Assembly (NCBI RefSeq): GCF_000741525.1
Contig: NZ_JGYP01000001.1
Coordinates: forward strand, 1 to 64,000
Direction: 5' to 3'
DNA from: Bifidobacterium bohemicum DSM 22767
GTDB lineage: Bacteria; Actinomycetota; Actinomycetes; Actinomycetales; Bifidobacteriaceae
Length of the DNA stretch: 64,000 nt
Position numbers and translations under genes: made by a program
Shown here: piece after piece, positions 27,690 through 37,862 of the stretch
How the letters are laid out: each line of letters starts with the position of its first letter
Position numbering within the stretch: position 1 is the stretch's first letter
The notes under the pieces: model-generated
Database searches by the model: none
Told to the model about the DNA's origin: nothing
What the model saw: the letters and a program-made list of their open reading frames with translations, nothing else

Positions 27690-27762
27690 GCGGACATAGC
27701 TTAGTTGGTAAAGCGCGACCTTGCCAAGGTCGAGACCGCGGGTTCGAGTCCCGTTGTCCGCT
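27690..27762 (+). tRNA. tRNA-Gly (GCC), copy 1
   Basis: It folds as a complete cloverleaf: acceptor GCGGACA pairs with TGTCCGC, the anticodon loop TTGCCAA gives GCC, and the T-arm is GGGTTCGAGTCCC. It is identical to the copy at 28114-28186. CCA is not encoded. Confidence 0.96.
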
Positions 27763-27791
27763 CTAGGTCCGAGGAGTTGTAACGACCTTAC

Positions 27792-27862
27792 GGTGGGTTA
27801 GCCAATCGGTTAGGCAGCGGCCTGCAAAGCCGTATAGACGAGTTCGACTCTCGTACCCACCT
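27792..27862 (+). tRNA. tRNA-Cys (GCA)
   Basis: Acceptor GGTGGGT pairs with ACCCACC, the anticodon loop CTGCAAA gives GCA, and the T-loop is TTCGACT. It is 71 bases long. Confidence 0.95.
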
Positions 27863-27900
27863 CGGAATGGAAGATTTCGGTTTTCCGTTTCCAAAGACCC

Positions 27901-27972
27901 GGGCGGTTGGCGCAGAGGTAGCGCACTTCCCTGACACGGAAGGGGTCACAAGTTCGAATCTTGTATCGCCCA
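27901..27972 (+). tRNA. tRNA-Val (GAC)
   Basis: Acceptor GGGCGGT pairs with ATCGCCC (one G-U), the anticodon loop CTGACAC gives GAC, and the T-loop is TTCGAAT. A terminator hairpin follows immediately. Confidence 0.95.
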
Positions 27973-28000
27973 CAAAAACCGGAGGAGACTCCGGTTTTTG
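27973..28000 (+). terminator. Terminator within the tRNA cluster
   Basis: CAAAAACCGGAG (27973-27984) pairs with CTCCGGTTTTTG (27989-28000) around a 4-base loop, with a T run in the descending arm. It suggests that the first three tRNAs form one unit. Confidence 0.85.
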
Positions 28001-28022
28001 TTTCACAATTCAATATGCGTTT

Positions 28023-28095
<73 letters not shown>

Positions 28096-28113
28096 CGGAG
28101 CCGAGAGGTTTTC

Positions 28114-28186
28114 GCGGACATAGCTTAGTTGGTAAAGCGCGACCTTGCCAAGGTCGAGACCGCGGGTTCGAGTCCCGTTGTCCGCT
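28114..28186 (+). tRNA. tRNA-Gly (GCC), copy 2
   Basis: It is identical base for base to the copy at 27690-27762. Confidence 0.96.
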
Positions 28187-28369
28187 CTTATATTGTGTCA
28201 GTGTTTTCCTTTAGTGGATTTCTAATCATTTTATTGACGGATTGTTCGTCTCTGAAATTGTACTCATGTAAGTTCAATTCGATGTCTACATGACCTCATA
28301 TCGTTGTCATTGTTGATTTTCGTCCCGGCCTGCCCCTAGTAACGCGGGCCCTGAAAGCAAAGGACAACC

Positions 28370-30430
28370 ATGGCTGACAAGACCATCTCCATAACACTCG
28401 ACGGCGAATACAAGGAGGTGGGGGCCAGTCAGACCGGCACCGATCTCTTCGCCGACAACAAAGACATCATCGCTGTACGTTTGAATGGCGAGCCCCGTGA
28501 CCTGTACACTCCGCTTAATGACGGTGACACCGTAGAATCCATCGCCATAGACAGCGAGGACGGGCTGCGAATCATGCGGCACTCGGCTACGCACGTGATG
28601 GCTCAAGCGGTCCAGGAGATACGTCCCGACGCCAAACTTGGTATCGGACCGGCTATCGAGAACGGCTTCTATTACGACTTTGACGTCGACAAGCCCTTCA
28701 CTCCCGACGATCTCAAGGAGATCGAGAAGCGCATGAAGCGCATCATTGCTTCGTCGCAGGCTTTCAAACGTCGTGTAGTCACTGAGGAGGAGGCACGCAC
28801 GGCAGAGGCCGATCAACCATATAAGCTTGAACTGATCGGCAAGAAGAAGGCCGATATCGACGAGACGGTCGGTACCGAGGTGCCGAATGAGGGTGAGATC
28901 ACCTTCTACGACAACGTGGACCGCGAAGGCAACGTCGTATGGACTGACCTGTGCCAGGGGCCGCATCTGCCCAACACCCGCTACGTCAAGGCGTTCAAGC
29001 TCGAACGCGCTGCGGCCGCGTACTGGCTGGGCGATGAGCACAACCCGTCCATGCAGCGGATCTATGGTACGGCATGGGCTTGCAAAGAAGACCTCAAGGC
29101 GTATCAGACCCGTATGGAGGAGGCCGCCAAGCGCGATCACCGGAAGCTGGGAGCGGAAATGGACCTCTTCTCCTTCCCCGAGGAGATCGGGCCGGGGCTG
29201 CCCGTATTTCATCCCAAGGGTGGCGCGGTAATCAATGCGATGGAGGACTACTCCCGCAAGATGCATCGCAAGGCCGGATACAGCTTCGTGCAGACCCCGC
29301 ACATCACCAAGGGTGGTTTGTATGAGACCAGCGGCCACTTGCAATGGTACAAGGACGGCATGTTCCCGCCGATGCACCTTGACGAGGAGAAGGATGAGGA
29401 AGGTAATGTCACCAAGCAGGGCTTTGACTACTATCTCAAGCCGATGAACTGCCCGATGCACAACCTCATCTTCAAGTCGCGTCAGCGCTCTTACAAGGAG
29501 TTGCCGTTGCGTCTGTTCGAGTTCGGTACGGTCTACCGCTACGAGAAGAGCGGTGAGGTGCACGGACTGACCCGTGTGCGTGGTTTGACGCAGGACGATT
29601 CGCATATTTATTGCACGCGCGAGCAGATGAAGGACGAGCTCAAGTCCATTCTCAACTTCGTGTTGCAATTGCTGAAGGACTTCGGGCTCAACGACTTCTA
29701 CCTTGAGCTTTCCACCAAGGATGAGAAGAAGTTCGTCGGATCCGACGACATTTGGGAAGAGGCCACATCGACGTTGGCCGAGGTTGCCAAGGATTCCGGT
29801 CTTGAACTGGTGGACGACCCGGGCGGGGCCGCGTTCTACGGCCCGAAGATCTCGGTGCAGGCACGTGACGCGATCGGACGCACTTGGCAGGTATCCACGA
29901 TTCAGCTCGACTTCAACCTGCCCGAACGTTTCGGACTCGAATACATCGCCAAGGATGGCACGCATCAGCGTCCTGTGATGATTCATCGTGCTCTGTTCGG
30001 CTCCATCGAACGGTTCTTCGCGATTCTGCTCGAGCATTATGCCGGCGCGTTCCCGGCTTGGCTGGCTCCGGTGCAGATTACGGGCATTCCTGTGGCTGAC
30101 GAGTTTGCACCACATCTTGAGCGGTTCATTGATTCGATGCAAAACGAGCTGGTTCGTTGCGAAATGGATAGGTCCGACGATCGCTTCGGCAAGAAGATTC
30201 GCAATGCCTCGAAGTCGAAAGTGCCTTTCACCATTATTGTCGGTCAAGATGATGTGGATAGGGACTCCGTCAGCTTCCGTTTCCGAGACGGAAGTCAGCT
30301 CAACGGTGTACCGGTAAAGCAGGCCAAGGACTGGATTCTCAAGGTCATCAACGAGCGTGCTCAGGTCAACAGCGCACAGGATTTCGCGGATGCGATCGGT
30401 GCCGAAATTTCGGCACCTGCGCTGAATTAA
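28370..30430 (+). CDS. thrS: Threonyl-tRNA synthetase
   Basis: Class II synthetase of 686 residues. A TGS domain ([19 protein letters not shown]) is followed by the editing domain with the HSATHVMA zinc/editing motif, then the catalytic core ([30 protein letters not shown], and motif 3 around [17 protein letters not shown]), and the anticodon-binding domain from about residue 565. AAAGGACAACC precedes the ATG. I looked for a T-box leader in the 183 bp upstream and saw none. A long minus-strand frame (28307-30511) is its antisense shadow. Confidence 0.97.
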   Translation: MADKTISITLDGEYKEVGASQTGTDLFADNKDIIAVRLNGEPRDLYTPLNDGDTVESIAIDSEDGLRIMRHSATHVMAQAVQEIRPDAKLGIGPAIENGFYYDFDVDKPFTPDDLKEIEKRMKRIIASSQAFKRRVVTEEEARTAEADQPYKLELIGKKKADIDETVGTEVPNEGEITFYDNVDREGNVVWTDLCQGPHLPNTRYVKAFKLERAAAAYWLGDEHNPSMQRIYGTAWACKEDLKAYQTRMEEAAKRDHRKLGAEMDLFSFPEEIGPGLPVFHPKGGAVINAMEDYSRKMHRKAGYSFVQTPHITKGGLYETSGHLQWYKDGMFPPMHLDEEKDEEGNVTKQGFDYYLKPMNCPMHNLIFKSRQRSYKELPLRLFEFGTVYRYEKSGEVHGLTRVRGLTQDDSHIYCTREQMKDELKSILNFVLQLLKDFGLNDFYLELSTKDEKKFVGSDDIWEEATSTLAEVAKDSGLELVDDPGGAAFYGPKISVQARDAIGRTWQVSTIQLDFNLPERFGLEYIAKDGTHQRPVMIHRALFGSIERFFAILLEHYAGAFPAWLAPVQITGIPVADEFAPHLERFIDSMQNELVRCEMDRSDDRFGKKIRNASKSKVPFTIIVGQDDVDRDSVSFRFRDGSQLNGVPVKQAKDWILKVINERAQVNSAQDFADAIGAEISAPALN

Positions 30431-30448
30431 CTGTTTCAAACCGAACAT

Positions 30449-30485
30449 CAGTCGTGCTCCACGGTCCAGCTGTGGAACACGACTG
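30449..30485 (+). terminator. Hairpin after thrS
   Basis: CAGTCGTGCTCCAC (30449-30462) pairs with GTGGAACACGACTG (30472-30485), with one G-U pair. No strong T tract follows, so it may be a stability hairpin. Confidence 0.65.
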
Positions 30486-30615
30486 CTCACATGCCGTGCT
30501 GTGAAGAACAATGTGATATATCACACTTTCTACGGCAAGTTATTCGAAGCTTTTGACGGTTTTGTCGAGCGTACTGTCGAGTTCACGATTCACCCGAAAG
30601 ATATCGAAGATTACT

Positions 30616-31272
30616 ATGCTTGAAAAGCTACGGACTCCATTCAAACGCCTGATCGCACCAGTGGCGAAAGCCTTGGTCGCTCTAGGGCTGAGCGCTAACG
30701 CTGTGACGGTTATCGGGGCGTTCGACACCATCATCGTGGTCATCGTCACGGCAGTGACGGGATGGCTGGTTCCCGGGTCGCTGCTTATCGCAGTGCTTGC
30801 GGCTTTCGACGCTCTTGACGGGTCGGTCGCCGCGTTGACCACCGGTGGCACGAAATTTGGTGCCTTCCTGGATTCGACGCTCGACCGTGTGGTGGATTGG
30901 GCGGTGCTGCTGGCCGTGGCATTGTATTTCCCGCTTCACGGCGGCATGTCGATTGCCTCAGGCGGCATGAACTCCGCTAACCTGATTGGCTGGGTCGGCA
31001 TCGGTGCCACGCTCTATGCCATGATGACGTCCTTCGTCACTTCTTATACCCGGGCACGTGCCGAATCGGTGGGGTATGAAGCGAAAAACGGCATCGCCAC
31101 GCGCAGTGACCGGCTGGTCATCATCATTGTCGGCATGTTGGTCACTGGGCTGACTGGAATGCCGATTGTACTGGCTGGATTCATCGTCGTTTTGGCCGTG
31201 CTTGGAACCGTCACTGTTTTTCAGCGTATCTTCGAGGTGCGCCGTCAGATGAAGGACGATAATCAGAATTGA
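30616..31272 (+). CDS. CDP-alcohol phosphatidyltransferase (phosphatidylinositol-phosphate-synthase-like)
   Basis: Membrane enzyme of 218 residues that couples CDP-diacylglycerol to an alcohol phosphate during phospholipid synthesis. The family motif appears as [14 protein letters not shown] followed by GAFLDSTLD, which preserves the four Asp residues and both Gly. At the position usually occupied by Arg in DGxxAR this protein has Ala. About five hydrophobic helices follow the usual pattern. The start MLEKLRTP (30616) is preferred over one 63 bases upstream that would read through a non-coding-like segment, though the ribosome site is weak. In Actinobacteria the likely product is phosphatidylinositol phosphate, but phosphatidylglycerophosphate is not excluded. 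Confidence 0.82.
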   Translation: MLEKLRTPFKRLIAPVAKALVALGLSANAVTVIGAFDTIIVVIVTAVTGWLVPGSLLIAVLAAFDALDGSVAALTTGGTKFGAFLDSTLDRVVDWAVLLAVALYFPLHGGMSIASGGMNSANLIGWVGIGATLYAMMTSFVTSYTRARAESVGYEAKNGIATRSDRLVIIIVGMLVTGLTGMPIVLAGFIVVLAVLGTVTVFQRIFEVRRQMKDDNQN

Positions 31273-31355
31273 ATCCGTCGGCCATGTCGTCTTTTTGTCG
31301 TCAAACCGGCTTAGAATTGAGACGTTTACGTTTTCATATACCTACTAGGAGCAAT

Positions 31356-32114
31356 ATGTCAGGGCATTCCAAGTGGGCGACCACCAAGAATAAAAAGGCC
31401 GCCATCGACGCGAAGCGCGGCAAGCTGTTCGCCAAACTCATCAAGAACATCGAGATCGCCGCAAGGCTGGGTGGCGGCGACCCTGACGGGAATCCGACGC
31501 TCTATGATGCCATTGTCAAGGCCAAGAAAGCCTCAATGCCCGCGGACAACATCAAGCGTGCGGTCAAGCGTGGTTCCGGCGCCGAAGCAGGAGCTGCGAA
31601 CTATGAAAGCATCACCTACGAAGGCTATGCCCCTGCTGGCGTCGGTCTGATTATTGAGTGCCTTACCGACAACCGGAATCGTGCGGCGGCTGAGGTGCGT
31701 TCGACTTTGGGCAAGGGCAATGGATCCTTGGCAACCTCGGGCTCGGTGAGCTTCAACTTTGAACGTAAGGGCCAGATTGTAGTTCCCTCTGAAGGGTTGG
31801 ACTACGACAAGGTCTTTGAGATCGCCGCCGAAGCTGGTGCTGATGATGTCAGCGATGAAGGTGAGGTCTATGTGGTATCTACCGATCCTTCCGACATGGT
31901 TGCGGTTCGTGAGGCATTGCAAAAAGCCGGCATCGACTACGATTCGGCGGATCTGGTCATGAGTCCGAAGAACGAAATCGAGCTTTCGCTTGACGATGCA
32001 CGCAAGGTTTCGCGCTTAATCGACAATCTCGATGACCTTGACGATGTGCAAAACATCTACAGCAACTGGACGGCCTCCGACGAGGTGATGGCTCAGTTGG
32101 ACGAAGAGGAGTGA
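31356..32114 (+). CDS. YebC/PmpR family transcriptional regulator
   Basis: Protein of 252 residues that begins with the invariant [21 protein letters not shown] stretch. The start is placed here with TAGGAG 5 bases upstream; an in-frame ATG 87 bases earlier is ignored. The middle carries [16 protein letters not shown] and [21 protein letters not shown]. YebC proteins bind DNA, and recent work also links some members to translation of difficult sequences. It lies directly upstream of ruvC, the usual neighbour. Confidence 0.96.
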   Translation: MSGHSKWATTKNKKAAIDAKRGKLFAKLIKNIEIAARLGGGDPDGNPTLYDAIVKAKKASMPADNIKRAVKRGSGAEAGAANYESITYEGYAPAGVGLIIECLTDNRNRAAAEVRSTLGKGNGSLATSGSVSFNFERKGQIVVPSEGLDYDKVFEIAAEAGADDVSDEGEVYVVSTDPSDMVAVREALQKAGIDYDSADLVMSPKNEIELSLDDARKVSRLIDNLDDLDDVQNIYSNWTASDEVMAQLDEEE

Positions 32115-32121
32115 TTTCTTC

Positions 32122-32703
32122 GTGATCATCCTTGGCGTCGACCCTGGACTAACCCGTTGCGGGGTCGGCGTGATCGAAGCCGACGCATCGCGTCGGCTTT
32201 CGTTTGTTCATGTGGATGTGGTGCGTTCCGATCCACATGAGTCGCAGGACTTGCGATTGCTGAACATTTACAATGGGCTGACTGAGAAGATTGAATTTTT
32301 CAAGCCCGACACCGTCTCCGTTGAGCGTGTATTCGCGCAGGAGAACCGCAATACGGTTCTCGGTACCGCGCAAGCCGCGGGGCTGGCGATGCTGGCCGCG
32401 GCACAGCATGGCATACCGGTGGCGTTGCACACGCCGACTGAAGCCAAGATGGCAGTGTGCGGTAATGGAAGGGCTGAAAAAATTCAGGTGGAGCGCATGG
32501 TCGCGCGAATTTTGAATTTGAATGAATTGCCGCAGCCCGCCGATGCTGCCGACGCACTGGCGCAGGCTATCTGTCATGCTTTACGTCCGGCTGGTGCCTT
32601 GCAGGGGGGCGAACGAGAACAGCATCTCACGCTTGCGCAGCGGCAGTGGGCTTCAGCGGCGCAACGCGCCAAGTCGTCGCATGGGGTCGATAGGGGCATG
32701 TAG
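32122..32703 (+). CDS. ruvC: Holliday junction resolvase RuvC
   Basis: Endonuclease of 193 residues that cuts Holliday junctions with RuvAB. Catalytic acidic residues lie in [10 protein letters not shown] (Asp7), [12 protein letters not shown] and [14 protein letters not shown]. It uses a GTG start 7 bases after the yebC stop. ruvA is 123 bp downstream, with a LexA-type box in the gap. Confidence 0.97.
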   Translation: MIILGVDPGLTRCGVGVIEADASRRLSFVHVDVVRSDPHESQDLRLLNIYNGLTEKIEFFKPDTVSVERVFAQENRNTVLGTAQAAGLAMLAAAQHGIPVALHTPTEAKMAVCGNGRAEKIQVERMVARILNLNELPQPADAADALAQAICHALRPAGALQGGEREQHLTLAQRQWASAAQRAKSSHGVDRGM

Positions 32704-32707
32704 GCTG

Positions 32708-32723
32708 TCGAACAGATGTTCGA
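32708..32723 (+). promoter_or_regulatory. LexA-type SOS box upstream of ruvA
   Basis: TCGAACAGATGTTCGA is a perfect palindrome containing the same CGAACAGATGTTCG core found over the rarA promoter. It starts 4 bases after the ruvC stop and lies about 105 bp before ruvA, implying a separate SOS-controlled ruvAB transcript. Confidence 0.8.
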
Positions 32724-32826
32724 AATGTGATAAGCGGTCGAACGCCGATTTGGGAATCGCTTTCAGCATGCTGAAACGGGGTTCCGCATATTCACGACTC
32801 GTTCTGAATACAAGGGGAGACGCGAG

Positions 32827-33441
32827 ATGATAGGGATGATCGAAGGAACAGTCGAGTCGGTGGACTCGGCCACGGCTCTGATCAATGTCAATGGCATCGG
32901 TTTTGAAGTACGCATGCCCGTTTCAGACCTGTCATCCATGCATTCAGGGCAAGATCTCAAGATCTACACTTCGCTCAACGTTTCGCAGGACGCGGTTACA
33001 CTCTATGGTTTTCTTGCGACTGCCTCTAAAAAGATGTTCCTTCAATTGCAGAAGGTGAGCGGCATTGGTCCGCGCGTCGCCTTGTCGCTGCTTTCGACCC
33101 TGCCGCCCGAACGTTTGGCTCGTACGGTGATGGACGGAGATGCCACTGCCTTGGCCAAAGCTCCGGGATTGGGTAAGAAGGGAGCACAGAAGATCATCCT
33201 AGAGTTGAGGGGCTCCATCAATCTTGATGAGTTGGCAGGTACTTCGAACGGGTCGTCCTCTTATGATGCAGGTACTGCGCAGGTCATCGACGGTCTGGTT
33301 TCGTTGGGCTGGCGTGAACGCGATGCTGAACACGCCGTGGCCAAGGTTTGTCAGGAACATCATTTCAGCACACCTCTTGGCAACGTCGATGTGCCGCAAG
33401 TGCTGAAATTCGCTTTGACATCGCTCGACCGGGGTAGGTGA
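32827..33441 (+). CDS. ruvA: Holliday junction branch-migration protein RuvA
   Basis: DNA-binding subunit of the RuvAB branch-migration complex, 204 residues. It has an N-terminal OB fold ([20 protein letters not shown]), helix-hairpin-helix motifs ([13 protein letters not shown] and [14 protein letters not shown]) and a C-terminal domain III that contacts RuvB ([19 protein letters not shown]). AAGGGGAGACGCGAG precedes the ATG. Confidence 0.96.
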   Translation: MIGMIEGTVESVDSATALINVNGIGFEVRMPVSDLSSMHSGQDLKIYTSLNVSQDAVTLYGFLATASKKMFLQLQKVSGIGPRVALSLLSTLPPERLARTVMDGDATALAKAPGLGKKGAQKIILELRGSINLDELAGTSNGSSSYDAGTAQVIDGLVSLGWRERDAEHAVAKVCQEHHFSTPLGNVDVPQVLKFALTSLDRGR

Positions 33442-34505
33442 ATATGATGGGTACCGGTAACGCCCAATACAATGACGGTGCACGTGAGGAGTCGTTGCGC
33501 ATGGTCTCTTCGGAACCGCAGGGTAACGAACAGGTCAGCGACGAACAGTTGCGTCCGCACTCCTTAGAGGGGTTCATTGGCCAGCCGACGCTTAAGGCGC
33601 AGTTGCAGCTGTTCCTTGATGCGGCTCGTAAACGGGATGTGCCGCCCGATCATATTTTGTTGGCCGGTCCTCCGGGACTGGGTAAGACGACGCTGGCTAT
33701 GATCGTCGCCCAGGAGCTTGGCGTGCCGATCCGTGTCACTTCAGGTCCTGCGATACAACATGCCGGCGATTTGGCTTCGATTCTCAGTTCTTTGGATACC
33801 GGTGAAGTGTTGTTCATCGACGAGATTCATCGTTTGCCAAGGCCTGCTGAGGAACTGCTGTATATCGCAATGGAGGATTTCCGTGTCGATGTCATGGTAG
33901 GCAAGGGACCTGGAGCCTCGTCAATTCCTCTGACATTACCGCGTTTTACCGCAATCGGAGCCACTACCCGCGAAGGTATGCTTCCTTCGCCGTTGCGTGC
34001 ACGATTCGGCTTCACGGCGCATCTCGACTTTTACCCGCATGAGGAGTTGGAGCGGCTTATCGAACGTAGCGCCAAGGTACTAGGTGTCAGTCTGGGTTCG
34101 GGAAGCGCTGAAAAGTTGTCAATGAGAAGCCGTGGGACGCCTCGAATTGCCAACCGATTGTTACGACGGGTGCGTGATTGGGCCGTGGTGCATGATCTCA
34201 GTGAGGTCACACCAGGTAATGTCGAAGACGCGCTTGAACTGTATCAGGTTGATTCGGCCGGTTTGGACCGTCTTGACCTTGCCGTGCTGCAGGCCATGGT
34301 CAAACGTTTCGACGGAGGTCCGGTAGGACTGAACAATCTGTCTGCGATGGTGGGAGAGGAGGCCGAAACGGTCGAGACGGTCTGCGAGCCGTATCTCGTA
34401 CGTGAGGGCTTCCTGGCGCGTACTCCCAGAGGGCGCGTTGCCACTGAAAAAGCATGGCATCATCTAGGTGTCGAACCACCTGATGATGTCAACAAGCTAT
34501 TCTAA
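33438..34505 (+). CDS. ruvB: Holliday junction branch-migration helicase RuvB
   Basis: AAA+ motor of 355 residues. Walker A is GPPGLGKTT, Walker B is [11 protein letters not shown], sensor 1 is [18 protein letters not shown], and the C-terminal winged helix ends in [13 protein letters not shown]. The annotated start is a GTG overlapping the ruvA stop; an ATG 6 bases later is an equally possible start. Confidence 0.96.
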   Translation: MNMMGTGNAQYNDGAREESLRMVSSEPQGNEQVSDEQLRPHSLEGFIGQPTLKAQLQLFLDAARKRDVPPDHILLAGPPGLGKTTLAMIVAQELGVPIRVTSGPAIQHAGDLASILSSLDTGEVLFIDEIHRLPRPAEELLYIAMEDFRVDVMVGKGPGASSIPLTLPRFTAIGATTREGMLPSPLRARFGFTAHLDFYPHEELERLIERSAKVLGVSLGSGSAEKLSMRSRGTPRIANRLLRRVRDWAVVHDLSEVTPGNVEDALELYQVDSAGLDRLDLAVLQAMVKRFDGGPVGLNNLSAMVGEEAETVETVCEPYLVREGFLARTPRGRVATEKAWHHLGVEPPDDVNKLF

Positions 34506-34566
34506 AATTAATGGTTGTGGGGCTTCATATCTTCGTGATCCAAACAATGTACGTCAGGAGCTTATT

Positions 34567-35028
34567 GTGACTAGCGCTAGCAGCACGCTTTTTCTTATTA
34601 TTTTTTTAGCCGGTCTGATTGCCCTGACATGGTTGTCAAGTCGTAAATCCAAGAAGCAGGTCAGGGATTTCCGGAGCTCCCTCCGGCCTGGGACCTTGGT
34701 CGTCACCGTTGGCGGTGTCATCGGTACGATTGTTTCCGTTGATAAGAAATACGAAGAGATTGTCATTGATTCGGAAGGTACACTGATGCGGTTCACCACG
34801 GGTGCCGTCAACAAGGAATATGTGCGTCCTGCATTCATTGATGATGACGAGGTCGACGAGCGGGGCAACCCGATCAATGATGAGGTAAAGGGCAAGTCTT
34901 CGCCGGTTGCATCCAAGGATGATTCCAAGATCGATCAGAAGGCTTTCGACTCCGACGTTTCGCTTGAGGAAGGCTCCGAAGGCGGCATGAGCGAAGGTTC
35001 GGATGCATCCGAAAAGGCCCACGACTGA
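34567..35028 (+). CDS. yajC: Preprotein translocase accessory subunit YajC
   Basis: Single-pass membrane protein of 153 residues. A hydrophobic N-terminal helix (TLFLIIFLAGLIALTWL) is followed by the YajC core (SLRPGTLVVTVGGVIGTIV). The acidic, Ser-rich C-terminal tail of about 60 residues is longer than usual. The GTG start at 34567 is chosen for CAGGAGC upstream; the longer frame from 34468 would overlap ruvB and add a polar stretch in front of the helix. In many actinobacteria yajC precedes secD and secF; here apt follows directly. Confidence 0.85.
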   Translation: MTSASSTLFLIIFLAGLIALTWLSSRKSKKQVRDFRSSLRPGTLVVTVGGVIGTIVSVDKKYEEIVIDSEGTLMRFTTGAVNKEYVRPAFIDDDEVDERGNPINDEVKGKSSPVASKDDSKIDQKAFDSDVSLEEGSEGGMSEGSDASEKAHD

Positions 35029-35098
35029 TTTCGCCTTTATCACAACACCATTTCGACAGTAATCGTATTCGAATAACTCAGCAGTCAAAAGGATATAC

Positions 35099-35680
35099 AT
35101 GTCAGGTTCCGATATCACCATCAACGGATTGAAAAAAGTGGGAGAGGCGGACGCCGAATACTTGGTCTCATTGGTCCGGTCGGTGCCGGGATTTCCGAAC
35201 GAAAATGTGCTTTTCCGCGATTTTATGCCAGTGCTTGCCGATGCTCGTGGCTTCCAAATTATGATGAAGGCTCTGGAACTCGCGTTGCCGGTGCCGATCA
35301 GCGAGTTCGACTATGTCGCTGGTCTCGAAGCCAGAGGCTTCCTGATTGGACCGACGCTTGCCTACAACCTTGGCAAAGGGTTCGTCGCGGTTCGAAAAGC
35401 CGGAAAGCTACCGCCGGAAACCATCGGGAAAAGTTACGATCTTGAATACGGGCAGGCTCGTGTCGAAATCGAACAGGGGACGGTAAAGCCAGGAGACCGT
35501 GTACTGATTGTCGACGATTTGATTGCGACCAGTGGTACCGCTCAGGCTGCGGCCGATCTTATCGAGCAGGCCGGTGGCAAGGTTGTCGGTTTTAGCTTTG
35601 TCATGGAGCTGATAGGTCTGAACGGCAGGGGAAGCCTGGGGCAAGTGCCTTGCAGCTCGCTGATTACGATGCATGCCTGA
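35099..35680 (+). CDS. apt: Adenine phosphoribosyltransferase
   Basis: Purine salvage enzyme of 193 residues that makes AMP from adenine and PRPP. The PRPP-binding motif is VLIVDDLIATSGTAQAA, and earlier landmarks are VPGFPNENVLFRDFMPVLAD and GLEARGFLIGPTLAY. AAAAGGATATAC precedes the ATG. Confidence 0.96.
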   Translation: MSGSDITINGLKKVGEADAEYLVSLVRSVPGFPNENVLFRDFMPVLADARGFQIMMKALELALPVPISEFDYVAGLEARGFLIGPTLAYNLGKGFVAVRKAGKLPPETIGKSYDLEYGQARVEIEQGTVKPGDRVLIVDDLIATSGTAQAAADLIEQAGGKVVGFSFVMELIGLNGRGSLGQVPCSSLITMHA

Positions 35681-35742
35681 AGCCACTTCAGCCATCGTGA
35701 AGAGACCGATAACAACGTGAAATCGAATGCAGGAAGGCCGTT

Positions 35743-36936
35743 ATGGATCTTTACGAATATCAGGCGCGTGAACTTCTCTCGGAACAAGGCATCAATGCTC
35801 CGGAAGGGGTGTACGCCCGTACCACCGATGAGGCGGTTGAGGCTGCGGAACGCATAGGGTATCCTTGCGTCGTCAAGGCTCAGGTGCGTATCGGTCATCG
35901 CGGTCAGGCCGGTGGTGTCAAGCTAGCCGGAAATCGAGATGAAGTGCGCGCCTGTGCTCAGCAAATCCTGCCCATGACCATTTCAGGTCATGAAGTCAAT
36001 GGGGTACTGATAGCTGAGGCGAAGAACGTTCTGCATGAATACTACGTTTCGATTTCTCTGGATCGTTCCTCCAGGGATTTCGATGTGTTGGCTACCGCCA
36101 ATGGTGGCACCGAAGTCGAGGAGATTGCACGAGAGCATCCGGAGTCAGTCAAGCGGTTGCATATCAGTGCCTTGGAAGATTTCAATCTTGAGGCGGCTCG
36201 CCGTATGGCACAGTCCATCGGCTTCTATCATGCCGACATCGATCAGGCGGCCGAAGTGCTTTTACGCATGTGGCGGTGCTTCAAGACCAATGATGCTACG
36301 TTGGTGGAGATCAATCCTTTGGCCAAGGTTGGTGAGCCCGATGACGAAGCTTCCAAGAGTCTTTCGGCACTTGATGCGAAGATTTCCCTTGACGACAACG
36401 CCGCGTTCAGGCATGACGGTTGGAAACGCTTTGCCAGCGCCGCCACTGCCAATCCTCTTGAACGGCGCGCGAAAGAACATGGATTGCATTATGTTCACCT
36501 CGACGGGCAGGTCGGAGTGATAGGCAACGGTGCAGGACTCGTGATGAGTTCGTTGGATGCCGTGCATGGGGCTGGAGTAGCACAAGGTACGGGTGCGGCA
36601 CCAGCAAATTTCCTCGATATTGGCGGTGGAGCGTCGGCCGAGGTGATGAGCGAAAGTCTGTCCATCGTACTGTCCGATCCGCAGGTGAAATCCGTGTTCA
36701 TCAATATATATGGCGGCATTACGGCCTGCGATCAGGTCGCCGAAGGCATCTGTTCCGCAATGGACAAACTGAATGCTTCCAAACCCATCGTGGTACGGTT
36801 TGATGGTAATGCCGCCGTGGAAGGACTCGAGATTCTTAAAGCGTTAGACAACCCGAATCTCGTGGTACGTTCCACTATGGAAGAGGCGGCTGAAGAAGCG
36901 GCGCGTTTGGCATATGCCGGCAAGGAAGGCAAGTGA
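35743..36936 (+). CDS. sucC: Succinate-CoA ligase, beta subunit
   Basis: ATP-grasp subunit of 397 residues. Landmarks are the N-terminal [17 protein letters not shown], the nucleotide-binding stretch [22 protein letters not shown], and a C-terminal ligase domain with [12 protein letters not shown] and [13 protein letters not shown]. It interconverts succinyl-CoA and succinate with ADP/ATP or GDP/GTP. The stop overlaps the start of sucD. Confidence 0.95.
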   Translation: MDLYEYQARELLSEQGINAPEGVYARTTDEAVEAAERIGYPCVVKAQVRIGHRGQAGGVKLAGNRDEVRACAQQILPMTISGHEVNGVLIAEAKNVLHEYYVSISLDRSSRDFDVLATANGGTEVEEIAREHPESVKRLHISALEDFNLEAARRMAQSIGFYHADIDQAAEVLLRMWRCFKTNDATLVEINPLAKVGEPDDEASKSLSALDAKISLDDNAAFRHDGWKRFASAATANPLERRAKEHGLHYVHLDGQVGVIGNGAGLVMSSLDAVHGAGVAQGTGAAPANFLDIGGGASAEVMSESLSIVLSDPQVKSVFINIYGGITACDQVAEGICSAMDKLNASKPIVVRFDGNAAVEGLEILKALDNPNLVVRSTMEEAAEEAARLAYAGKEGK

Positions 36937-37862
36937 TGGCGTTGTTCCTCGAAGAGGGTTCACCGGTTATCGTGCAAGGAATGACCGGTCACCAAGGCAT
37001 GACACATACCGCGCGCATGCTCGCAGCGGGCACCAATATTGTCGGAGGGGTTAACCCACGCAAGGCGGGCAGTGTCGCATCATTTACGTTTGCTCGTAAC
37101 CAACTCCATACGGCAGACATCCCCATTTATGCGACCTGTGGCGAGGCGAGAGAGGCTACCGGTGCCAAGGCGAGTGTGGTATTTGTGCCTCCGAAATTCG
37201 CCAAGGAAGCTATCGTTGAGGCCATTGAGGCCAGCATCGGCTTGATTGTGGTGGTTACGGAAGGCATTCCGGTTGCGGATACCGCGTACTGCGTGGAACT
37301 GGCACTCGAGCATGGCATCCGTATCGTAGGGCCGAATTGTCCCGGACTGATGACGCTGCCGGAACATTCGAACGAGTTCGGAGTCAACCTTGGCATCATC
37401 CCGGATGGTATCGTCGGCCGTGGTCCGCTTGGTCTGGTTTCCAAATCCGGCACATTGACCTATCAGATGATGGACGAACTGAAGGATATCGGTTTCACGG
37501 CCTGTCTGGGTGTGGGCGGTGATCCTATCGTCGGCACGACCCTTCTTGAAGCCCTGCAGCAGTTCGAACAGGACCGTGCCACTGAAGGCGTGATGATGAT
37601 TGGTGAAATTGGCGGGAATGCGGAACAGGATGCAGCCCAGTGGGCCAAGGATCACATGACAAAGCCCGTGGTGGCCTATATCGCAGGCTTCACAGCTCCT
37701 GAAGGCAAACAGATGGGTCATGCCGGTGCAATCGTGTCCGGCGGGAAAGGCACCGCACAGGATAAGAGGGAAGCCCTCGAAGCGGTGGGCATACCTGTAG
37801 GCAACACGCCAGCGCGGGCCGCCGATCTGATGCGAGAAGCTTTGAATGACAGGCGCCGATGA
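36936..37862 (+). CDS. sucD: Succinate-CoA ligase, alpha subunit
   Basis: CoA-binding subunit of 308 residues. Landmarks are [19 protein letters not shown], the CoA-binding region, and [10 protein letters not shown]. The phosphohistidine site is in [14 protein letters not shown]. The ATG at 36936 overlaps the sucC TGA by one base, with GGAAGG 6 bases before it; a GTG one codon upstream is also possible. sucCD are followed by a coupled membrane-protein gene. Confidence 0.95.
   Translation: MALFLEEGSPVIVQGMTGHQGMTHTARMLAAGTNIVGGVNPRKAGSVASFTFARNQLHTADIPIYATCGEAREATGAKASVVFVPPKFAKEAIVEAIEASIGLIVVVTEGIPVADTAYCVELALEHGIRIVGPNCPGLMTLPEHSNEFGVNLGIIPDGIVGRGPLGLVSKSGTLTYQMMDELKDIGFTACLGVGGDPIVGTTLLEALQQFEQDRATEGVMMIGEIGGNAEQDAAQWAKDHMTKPVVAYIAGFTAPEGKQMGHAGAIVSGGKGTAQDKREALEAVGIPVGNTPARAADLMREALNDRRR

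Noticed and set aside
28187-28369. Possible T-box leader upstream of thrS
   Set aside because: No T-box sequence, specifier loop or terminator/antiterminator pair could be found in the 183 bp.
28307-30511. Minus-strand open frame of 734 codons
   Set aside because: It is fully antisense to thrS, with no ribosome site and no recognisable domain.
36933-36936. sucD starting at GTG one codon earlier
   Set aside because: The ATG at 36936 has better spacing to GGAAGG; the difference is one residue.
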